In this document: positions 56,433 to 64,000 of the stretch, one piece after another | Layout of the letters: each line of letters starts with the position of its first letter | Numbering within the stretch: position 1 is the stretch's first letter | Assembly: GCA_964019055.1 (NCBI GenBank) | Contig: OZ025215.1 | Coordinates: 11,356,611 to 11,420,610, forward strand | Direction of reading: 5' to 3' | DNA length: 64,000 nt | DNA from: Anthopleura xanthogrammica | Taxonomy: Eukaryota; Cnidaria; Anthozoa; Actiniaria; Actiniidae | Notes under the pieces: model-generated | Seen by the model: only the letters and a program-made list of their open reading frames with translations | Told to the model about the DNA's origin: nothing | Databases searched by the model: none | Position numbers and translations under genes: made by a program

Positions 56433-56580
56433 TGGACCCCCCCCCCCCCCCCCCACCTCCCTCCAAGAAAACTGGGAACCAAAACAAAGGGTAACCAAAA
56501 GAAGGGAAAGCAAAACAACGGCAAATGTACTATGGAGGAGGGGGCCGTGTTTTCTGAGCCCTCCCCTTGGCTACACCCCT
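56433..56580. mobile_element. Insertion with C-homopolymer near the satellite end
   Basis: About 148 bp unlike the satellite interrupts it. It starts with a run of about 20 C and ends 'ccccttggctacacccctg'. Satellite subunits resume at 56581. The sharp borders suggest insertion of a small element; duplicated target bases cannot be told because the target is repetitive. Confidence 0.6.
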
Positions 56581-56627
56581 GCAATCACATTCTGGAGTAT
56601 CCGATCATATTCTGGAGTATTCAGAAT
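56581..56627 (+). repeat. Residual satellite subunits
   Basis: Two decayed subunits ('aatcacattctggagtatcc', then 'gatcatattctggagtattc') mark the original right edge of the 20-bp satellite beyond the insertion. Confidence 0.8.
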
Positions 56628-56886
56628 CACATTATGCATTATGCAAGTGTTATTAGACCTTTTGTATTAATTCCAAGTTGAGTTGGGGGAAAAAAGGAAA
56701 AAAGGAAGAAAAATCAAAGGAATGAAAAGGAAAGAAAGAAGAAAGAAACTGGGAAAAATTATCAATACGAAGAAAAGAAAAATTAAAATTAACCTACGCT
56801 CGCAACAATAAAAGGTCAGTCCAAAGAATATGATGGTAGCACCCACAATTCCATCCATCCAACTGACCTTCATACGTAGGTTATAT

Positions 56887-57777
56887 GTATACCTTACTAC
56901 ATAAAATTTTCGCGACATATTAATTTCGTGATCGTATATATATATTTCGCGACACTTTAATTTCTCGAGTTAATTTCGCTATTTCATTTAATAAATCATT
57001 CATGATTCATGGACCACGGAGGTGGAAGGGCTGGTAATGCTATAGCCTTACAACTTACTTTTTCCCTCTTCCTATATTAGTCTCTTATATTTTCCAATCT
57101 TAGCCCCACCACATTTTAGGGTGCTCCGCGGTCCCTGTAATTCGTTTCCAAATACGTACAAATGGCCTTTAGAAAACCCACTCTATGTAACATTAAAAAA
57201 GTTCGCAATAGTTCCTTGCTTCTGACTTTAGTATATTGAATACAGGGTGTGGAAGGTGGGGGTCCGGACTCCGGATCCCGAATCACGCACCATTTTATTC
57301 CGAAATCCCGCGTCCCCTAACATTTTGCCATAACTGACAGCCACTTAATTGAAAGTGACGATCACATTCATATTCAAAGGCGTTTGAATTTTTATTTTAT
57401 TTATTAATTTTTTCACGTTTTTTCCGACAATCAGAAAGCAAAATCCCGCATATCCCGGACATTGAATTCGGCAATTCTCGAGTCACGGCCGATGGCAAAA
57501 TCCCGAATCACGTAAGATTTTTTCCTAGTTTCCCTGGTTCCGCGTTATATTTTATTTGTTTCCCGGATCCCGCGAATACACTTTCAGATTCAATAATTCA
57601 TTGTTGATGAGGTTCAGGGTTCTCAGTAACAACGCCTTTTATCTATGTAATGCTCATTACATTCTTTACTTTCTAAAAAAGTTTGACCATTTGATTTTCG
57701 CATCATATTTTCGCGACACGACACATATTTTCGAGATCGAAAGTGTCGCGAAAATTTCACGTAATATAAGGTATTGT
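56887..57777. mobile_element. TIR-bounded element of about 890 bp
   Basis: Left end 'ataccttactacataaaatt' running into 'ttcgcgac', and right end 'gtcgcgaaaattt' followed by 'cacgtaatataaggtat', are imperfect inverted repeats of about 30 bp. Subterminal 'ttcgcgaca' words repeat at both sides. The interior has clustered 'aaatcccg' and 'gaatcacg' words (about 57270-57560) and no transposase. Probably non-autonomous and composite. Confidence 0.55.
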
Positions 57778-58002
57778 AAAAGGTCAGTCTCCAGTCAACA
57801 TTTATTCATGATTACAAATTTGTGTTAAATGTACTTGAACAAAAACATGATTGAATTTTTCTAGATTCGAGAGACGAGATTAGAGTGAACTCACTAAACC
57901 CATAAAATACAAATTCCTTGTTGAAAGAAAACAATGGAATTAGGGTCTACTAAAGTGTATTCCACGGGTTCAGTAATTTCACTCTATGCTCTAGACCCTC
58001 CA

Positions 58003-58366
58003 TAATTCAACTTTCAGATTCAGCCTCCTCTTCATAAGCTGAGCTTTCACTATCTGTAGATTCTTCCGGATTTGTACCATTCACCTCTGTTAATTTCATT
58101 CTTAAATATCTCTCCCTGCTTTTGCAATTCTTTAGTTCTACATTTTTCCTCTTTATTTTTTCTTCCAGTTCTGTCCTTGTCATTGTGGAGTGATTTTTTT
58201 GAGAGAAGTATTATTGCCACATGTTTGACTTCTGGGTTTCCTCCTCTTTACAACATGAAATATATGTGAGCAATTTTCACAGGAACTCTGTAGAAATGAT
58301 ATCAATATTTTGCAACCATTGGAAATCAGTTTTCTCTGGCCCTTGTTTGAAAGAATATCATCAAAA
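58003..58366 (-). pseudogene. Truncated, frameshifted copy of the 61.1-63.1 kb gene
   Basis: Minus strand. It matches the last ~120 codons and the stop region of the gene at 61143-63148, including the C-terminal 'STDSESSA' run and the acidic end. A three-base loss near the cysteine-rich segment keeps frame, but a one-base change in the A-run near 58192 breaks it and leads to an early stop. The 5' part is absent: similarity ends at about 58366. Similarity continues past the stop into the 3' flank (about 57860-58000), so the copy arose by DNA duplication or included the 3' UTR. No expression is implied. Confidence 0.85.
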
Positions 58367-58613
58367 GGCTAGAGATAACCGATTCCCGAGTCGCCGGGCT
58401 ACGATGGTGACACCTCAGTTTTGCAAATTTTCTCGATTCTGATTGGCTAACATTTTTTCTCAGATCAGCTGGTTGGGATTCAATATACCCTCCTTTTAGA
58501 CCATTCTCGCTCACCCGATGGTTCAAACCTCTTGTTTGAAAAAAAGAAAATTTAAAAAATTTATTCCTTTTGGTACACATACTGTTCAAAATACATGTTT
58601 TGTAAAGCTGTTT

Positions 58614-58763
58614 AGACCCTTTTAGTAAATCCTACAATGCTTTATTTTCCGCGTTTGACGTCAAATTTATTCTTCTGAACTTTGTACTTTTAAATGAAAT
58701 TGAAAGAATAAATTTGACGTCAAACGCGGAAAATAAAGCATTGTAGGATTTAATAAAAGGATA
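58614..58763. mobile_element. Foldback with near-perfect 48-bp arms
   Basis: Arms run 'aaatcctacaatgcttt', 'attttccgcgtttgacgtca' and 'aatttattctt' against their complements, around a ~29-bp loop, with weaker pairing outward ('cttttagt' against 'aataaaag'). It is one of the cleanest hairpins in the window and contains a CRE-like TGACGTCA in each arm. Confidence 0.85.
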
Positions 58764-58805
58764 TATAGCAGCGTCAGTTTTTTTGCCATAAAAGTCAATT
58801 TGGAG

Positions 58806-59571
58806 TACTCAATCCCTTTGGGGAGAGGTACGTAATGGTGAACCAGTGTGTTCCTGGTCCTTACTTTGATCCTCGAAAAAAAATCCTTTTTTCGCATCAA
58901 AAACAAGAAAAATTACATATTCGCATCTATTTTAGCCTGCCCTTTTAGAATATGGTAGTTTTAGTACCAAAATCGATTGTGGAAAATCCGAATCCGTGGA
59001 TGATCCTCTTGGATCGGACTTTTTCTAAGAGGAGCGTCGGATCGAGAAAAATTGCTTTTCATATTTCTACTCGAAAACGACGAGGAAAGTCAAACAATAC
59101 CTAAACCATTACTTTGACGCAGTTATTTTTGAAAATTATTGATAAATATGGCTGTTTTTAAAAGAAAGCGGATGAGGATGTTTTGTAGGAATTCGTGAAT
59201 TCATTCCGCCTATTTTACGATTTATTTTCAGCTTTATCAAGTAAAAACTCAAAAAAGCGTTCCAAAATCCCTCACTTGGGGCTAGAAGACATGACAAAAC
59301 AGAAACAAGGCAGATGTACCGTTGCCATAGATACCGTAAAGGGTAAAAAGAAAGTCTTGTCTTAACTGATTCCAAACGAATGTATGTTCGATACGGTGTC
59401 ACTGCTTCAATGCTATTAAAGTAAAACAAATGAACTGTGCATGAGTAGAGCCTTTATATGTATTAGGAAAAATATTTACAAATATTTAGTGTTTATTCTA
59501 GACTATTCGATTCTGTATGGGTTACCTGTGGTATGGGTGCGACCAGTGTCCAGATAACACAGGTAGCCCAA
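58806..59571 (+). repeat. Dispersed repeat element, most complete copy
   Basis: Order: 'gagtactcaatcccttt' start; left half (58870-59060, 'cttttagaatatggtagttt', 'ggactttttctaagagg'); 'attactttgacgcagtta'; right half (59190-59430, 'aaaaaagcgttccaaaa', 'taccgtaaagggtaaaaaga'); and a hairpin at 59518-59570 ('tgggttacctgtgg' against 'cacaggtagccca'). No ORF. Confidence 0.65.
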
Positions 59572-59705
59572 ACCCACTTGTTCTGGTTGAGCTCAGAAAA
59601 CAGATAGAACGTACTGTGACTTCAGTATTAGATTATGCTTGGATCTAGCGCTATTTCTATCTTTTCCAATGCATCTGATTATGTCTGTGTTTTTTTTCAT
59701 CTATA

Positions 59706-60035
59706 AGGGACTGGTCATAAAGTAAAGGTGGGAGTGGGCCAGCAAAAACAGGGAGTGGGCCACATAATTTTGAGCTCCTTGAAAGGGGTGGGCTATCTAT
59801 AAAATGGAACATCTAACATCTATGCAATTTTGCTTCAAAACTGGGGGTGGCAGGGGCATCACTTTTTCAACTGCATTTAATAATGGGCCATCATAAAAAT
59901 ATGCTAATTTAATTCTAGTTTTGCTGGCCTACCCCCTTTACTTTCAGACCAGTCCCTAAAGACCTCCCCCCCTTTACTTTATGACCAGTCCCTAAAGACC
60001 TCCCCCCCTTTACTTTCAAACCAGTCCCTAAAGAC
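59706..60035. mobile_element. MITE with AGGGACT termini plus extra terminal copies
   Basis: 'agggactggtcataaagtaa' at the left pairs with 'ttactttcagaccagtccct' at about 59957. The right terminus is then repeated tandemly twice more ('aaagacctccccccctttac' then 'tttatgaccagtccc' and similar) to about 60035. Related to 32395-32642. Confidence 0.8.
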
Positions 60036-60124
60036 ATATAAATGATTCCAGTAGCCAAAAGATGTCTATGGTTCACTGCGACCAAATTCTTTCTTTCTTT
60101 TTTACTTAATTTCTTTCATTTTAG

Positions 60125-60487
60125 TACCAGTCAAAACATTTTTCAAAGATAGTGTTGTCTTTCTTCAGGAAGGTCACAGAGTACCTCAATGTTCACCCCT
60201 TTAACCACCCTTCTTGCTTGGAGTTAGTTTGGTGGTTAAGTGATCTTTTTGATGAAAAATCATCCAAATTTAATTCAAATGAAACTTCACTGGAATATTG
60301 ATATTCTGATGGAAAGTATTATGTACTTAAGTGGTATGGTCCAAAATTAATCAAGTCCATTGATAAAAATAATTTCAAAACTCATTCTAACCAGCAAAAG
60401 AACTTGAAAACTGATTACACATTATTTTTCAATGATAAATACAAAAGGAAAAGTAGAGGACAGGGCAAATTCTTTTTAAGCCTTTAA
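60125..60487 (+). pseudogene. Coding-like exon remnant with in-frame TGA
   Basis: After a strong pyrimidine tract and 'ttttag', one frame runs 120 codons to TAA at 60485, interrupted only by TGA at 60299-60301. The translation is not low-complexity: for example 'HPSCLELVWWLSDLFDE' before the stop and 'YSDGKYYVLKWYGPKLI' after it. This looks like a decayed or mis-sequenced exon. I recognise no family, and no partner exon was found upstream. If TGA is the true stop, only the first 58 codons would be a terminal exon. Confidence 0.35.
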
Positions 60488-60744
60488 TATGAAGGCTAAC
60501 AAATTAATTCAACAAGGAAGTGGAGTGCATGCAAACTATATGGCTAATATGTACTTCGTATACTGAAGACAAGACTTAAAGGCTTTTGTAAATTTCTCAT
60601 TTGATTTTTATTTATCAAAACTTAATATTATATTTTTGTATCCAAATGTCTGTACTTATAATTACCTAAATAGCTGTGGTCCTGGGGTTGCCTTAGGAAT
60701 TTAGTTCCTGGAACCATATGTAAAGCCTGGTTCTCACTGGTGAT

Positions 60745-60832
60745 GTTAGCCTGAGAAAACAGATGTCCTTTTGCTCCTCATCCCTCCGCAAGTGAAAGAA
60801 CGTCTGTTTTCTCAGGCAATGGCGATGTTAGT
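60745..60832. repeat. Small foldback
   Basis: 'gatgttagcctgagaaaacaga' type arms: 'gcctgagaaaacaga' at about 60751 and 'tctgttttctcaggc' at about 60804, with 'gatgttag' on both outer sides in direct orientation. Confidence 0.6.
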
Positions 60833-61142
60833 AGACGCATTAGCAGACACAACTCCAAGCTAGTGCATGTTTTTACTATCTACTCGAATTGGAGTCCAAA
60901 ACATTGTGTTGTGGGTGGCAATCAATATTTAGGAAGCCCTTGTCAGCACAGGTGAAGTGAGTCCTGTCCTGAGATACCTTGAAATATTGTAAAATGTATT
61001 TGGCAGCTCTTAATGTTTTGTATAGAAATGCATGATTTTTGCTAATACAATTCTTGATTATAAGCGAAATATTTGAGTAAATGTACTCAACATAAATTTT
61101 CAAGATTCAAGAGATAATATTATTCTCTATTCCCTCCATAAT

Positions 61143-63148
61143 TCAACTTTCAGATTCAGCTTCCTCTTCATCAGCTGAGCTTTCACTATCTGTAGATTCT
61201 TTAGAATCCGTACCATTCACTTCTGATAATTTCTTTTCTAACCATTTCTCCCTGCTTCTGTAACTCCTCAATTCTGCAATTTGTCTCTTTATTTTTTCTT
61301 CCAGTTCTGCCCTTGTCATTTTGTTGTGATTTTTTAGGGCAGAAGTTTTATTGCCCCTCTTTTGAATTCTGGATTCCCTATGGTTCACAGCCTTAAATAT
61401 ACACGAGCAATTTACACAGGAACGCTGCTGCAGAGATGATACCAATATTTTGCAATCAGTGGAAAACAGCTTTCTCTGGCCCTTGTTTAAAAGAATATCA
61501 TCAAAAGATTTGTGTATGACCACAACTTTTTCCTTTGGATAAAGTGGACTTTCACTGCCAATAGTCACAGTTCTCCAGGATTCCTTTACATCAAATCCAA
61601 AACAGATCTCAAAGTTATCGAGAACTTCCAAAAGGGTTTTTACTTTCCACAAAGTAGGAACACTTTTGTTATCCCATATGTCTAATTCTTCTGCACTAAT
61701 TACTCTGCCACTGCATAGGATATTGGCACATAGTTTTCTCACTGGATCTGTGTTGCTAGTGCCACTGGTGCTACTACTTTGTGACTGATTGATAGCAGAG
61801 TCAATATCACAGGGATTACAGCTCCTCTCATCATTTCCTTCAATACCATCTTCAGCACTATCTATTCCTGCATGTTCGTCATACATGCTAAAGTAGACTT
61901 CAAGCATAGCTGCATGTTTATCAACATAAAATTGTTGTATGCTTTTTCGGTATCTAATACCAAATGGATGAAGAAACATTTCTACTGTCCAGTCTGGAAT
62001 TACAAGTTCTGATACTGGCAGACTAAAGACTGATTCAAAAAGTTTGGCTGCCTGATCCTGATGAACTGTTTTTCTTGTCAGATTCATATACCCATTTTTT
62101 CTCTGGTTATCATCAGGAATAATGTGCAGTCTTCTTTTTGTGTGTCTAACTTTATTTCCCCATATCATCTTGACTATTCTGCCTACTGTATATTTTTGCA
62201 AAGGTCTTGATTTAGGGTGTGCTTTGGAATATTCTGATGTAATTTCTTCTTTTGTGGTAAATGAACTTGAGTTTGGTGAATATGCGTAATTTTCTATGAA
62301 CCTGGTAAAAATATAAAAATTATGTTACTATACCACATGTTGCTGAATGAGGGCATTTCATAGCATTCAACAACATGGGTGATTTTTGTAAATAAGATTG
62401 ATTGTAATATTAGGATTTAGGATGGATGCATGGATGTGGATGGATAGAGGGACAGGTGGGTGGGTGGATGGATTGATAGGTGATGGACGGAGGGAAGAAT
62501 GGATAGATGGATGATAGATGGATGGATGGACAGATGGGTAGATGGAAGAATGGGTGGATGGAAGAATGGGTGGATGGATGGACAGATTGGTGGATGAAAG
62601 AATGGATGGATATGGGAAACAATCAATCAAACAATTTCATCATGGTAAACCGCTCATGATCAGTGAAAACTGTCTTTGATACATGTTTTGTGCAATGGAT
62701 GTGTGGAAGTGGTAAGTTGGACAGACAGACAGACAGATTGGTGCAGGGATGGGTGAATGGTTAGAGAGAGGGACGAATACAGTAGATTAACGAATGGATG
62801 GTCACATATGCAGATGGATGGACTGGTAAATCAATGAACAAAACCTTACCAACGTCTTTGCTTAATCGAAAATGTGAATGGCGGATTTTTTTCCTTCTTT
62901 GCTCCTGAATTCGTTGAATTACTGTTCATTTCTTCTTCTTCTTCGTCGTCGTCGTTCTCCTCCATATCATCATCTTCGAGTTCCACTATGTCATCAATTC
63001 TCTCTGGCTCGTTCTTGGAGTCTTCTAAATTAACTGCAGAGTCCATTGGTAAACATTCTGACCTGATAGATGTATTTGGAGGTTTTAATTTAACTAATTT
63101 AACTTTAATCAAATCGTTTTGCATCTCCACTCTGTATGCGTCCGCCAT
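61143..63148 (-). CDS. Acidic nuclear-type protein with possible RFX-like winged helix
   Basis: Two coding exons on the minus strand: 63148-62850 and 62301-61143, joined at a phase-2 GT-AG intron, giving 485 aa. The start is 'aaaagATGGCGGACG', a good animal context. Residues 1-50 are mixed, about 53-73 are almost all Asp/Glu, and about 96-180 resemble a winged helix: '[12 protein letters not shown]', '[19 protein letters not shown]' and 'GYMNLTRK' recall the RFX DNA-binding domain layout. A Ser/Thr-rich linker follows (about 235-255). Near 385 is a small cysteine cluster, 'CVNCSC'; then a charged helix (about 415-455) and an acidic Ser/Glu tail. A DNA-binding role is inference. A damaged partial copy lies 3 kb away. 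The exon pair fits a normal expressed gene; no orthologue was recognised. Confidence 0.75.
62367..62830 (-). repeat. GGAT-type simple repeats within the gene's intron
   Basis: Degenerate 'ggatggatgg' and 'gggtgggtgg' tracts (62420-62610) and a GACA run ('gacagacagacagac', about 62721-62736) fill most of the 548-bp intron. Pro/Ser/Ile/His ORFs on the minus strand are artefacts. Confidence 0.88.
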
Positions 63149-63747
63149 CTTTTCAGCTTCACCTGCAACTTTAACCAGGCGTTACTAGTTAAACGAGTGG
63201 AAACTGGGTAAACCAAGGGTAAACCACGTGTCTAAGGCACAGGAAGCCCACTTTCACAAGTTCATTTCCAAGAGGTGTGCGTTCTAATGGTAGGTGTAAA
63301 ACATAAATATACCCATAATCTGGGTGGGTCTTCAAAGGGAGGGGTTGTAACCACGACTAGGAAAGTAAACTAATATTCTATGGTGTAGAAATTAATAGCA
63401 ATTATTCTAGATTTGAATTGTATACTGCCAGGAAATATTTATAACTTCTTCTAGCTAAGAGAAGACCAAAATTCTACTCCTCTCCATGGTGTCCAGAGCA
63501 CATTTAAAAGTGGGTGGGCTAGTTTGCAAATTAAAGGGAACAAAGGGGGGGAGGGGTGAGATTAGAAAATATGCAAAAGGAAAAAAAAAATAGGGGGCTA
63601 TAGCCACCATCCCTGAAAATCAAGGAATAATTATCCTTTAAATATTATCCTTTTGAAATTTCATTCCTTTCTTCAGGGCGAAAGGAGAGGCATAAGTTTA
63701 TATGAGTATTTTTTAAGATGAAAATATTCAGACCCTTACCATCCCGT
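63149..63747. promoter_or_regulatory. Upstream flank of the winged-helix-like gene
   Basis: 5' flank of the minus-strand gene, presumably holding its promoter. A weak hairpin ('gggtaaaccacgtg' with 'cacaggaagccca', 63219-63252) resembles the short-hairpin family at 9.75, 18.2 and 59.5 kb. G-rich tracts lie near 63545. No ORF of note. Confidence 0.3.
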
Positions 63748-63870
63748 AGGCCTTTTCTGAGTTTGATAAAAAGATGCATTTTGGTCTAGCCTTGTAAATT
63801 TGTACCAAAAATAAGACAGACCACAATGCACCATGTTCGCTATCTTAGAAAAGGTCTATGGCATTTAATC
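63748..63870. mobile_element. Foldback MITE
   Basis: Arms 'gtaggccttttctgagtttg' with 'gatgcattttggtctagcc', and 'agacagaccacaatgcacca' with 'cttagaaaaggtctatggc', pair imperfectly over about 48 bp each. Confidence 0.65.
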
Positions 63871-64000
63871 CTCTTCAATTCATTGGACAAATTATATTAT
63901 TCCCTTGAAACCTTTTCAATTCTTGGAAATTACAACACTTTGTTGTCGTGGAATTAGGTATGGATTATTATTTTTACCTTAACATTTTCTTAGCCCTTCA

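Noticed and set aside
62367..62630. Pro/Ser/His/Ile-rich minus-strand ORFs
   Set aside because: Products of GGAT-type simple repeats within an intron.

Overview
The window is animal nuclear DNA. It is AT-rich, with intron-dense genes using GT-AG splice sites, a BTB-Kelch gene, a C2H2 zinc-finger gene, a tRNA-derived SINE, many foldback (MITE-like) elements and very large satellite arrays. An M3 peptidase gene split into 25 coding exons fits an early-branching, intron-rich metazoan. A cnidarian such as an anthozoan is my best guess; a sponge is not excluded. I saw no bacterial operons, CRISPR array, rRNA gene or true tRNA gene.

Layout, left to right. 1-9.2 kb is a 40-bp minisatellite in two near-identical 2,181-bp tandem blocks plus a long uninterrupted tail. 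9.2-10.4 kb holds a dispersed-repeat copy and a 23-bp minisatellite. 10.4-13.0 kb is intergenic with inverted-repeat elements. 13.0-16.3 kb (minus strand) is a four-exon Kelch-like gene. 16.6-25.3 kb (plus strand) is the thimet oligopeptidase/neurolysin-type gene, in divergent orientation, with introns carrying a SINE, microsatellites and foldbacks. 25.3-28.1 kb is intergenic and palindrome-rich. 28.1-34.2 kb (minus strand) is a zinc-finger gene of eight coding exons with a 108-bp tandem array in one intron. 34.2-36.8 kb holds foldbacks, a speculative small gene and a rearranged dispersed element. 36.8-38.8 kb is the 40-bp minisatellite again, inverted. 39.3-39.6 kb is the 23-bp minisatellite again, running directly into a ~16.9-kb satellite (39.6-56.4 kb) of 20- and 23-bp subunits with a 103-bp higher-order period. 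56.4-61.1 kb holds transposon-like elements, a frameshifted partial copy of the last gene and a coding-like remnant. 61.1-63.1 kb (minus strand) is a two-exon gene for a 485-aa acidic, possibly RFX-like winged-helix protein.

All long ORFs inside the satellites (up to ~1,586 codons) are by-products of stop-poor, pyrimidine-rich repeat units and are not annotated as genes. The four real genes look like ordinary cellular genes (ubiquitin-ligase adaptor, cytosolic peptidase, two probable transcription regulators). They share no evident pathway. Exon boundaries were set by hand from splice consensus, frame continuity and family alignment from memory; each model closes in frame from ATG to stop. 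About a third of the window is tandem repeat. The same repeat families recur at several loci, so the main unusual content is repeat biology rather than a new gene system.
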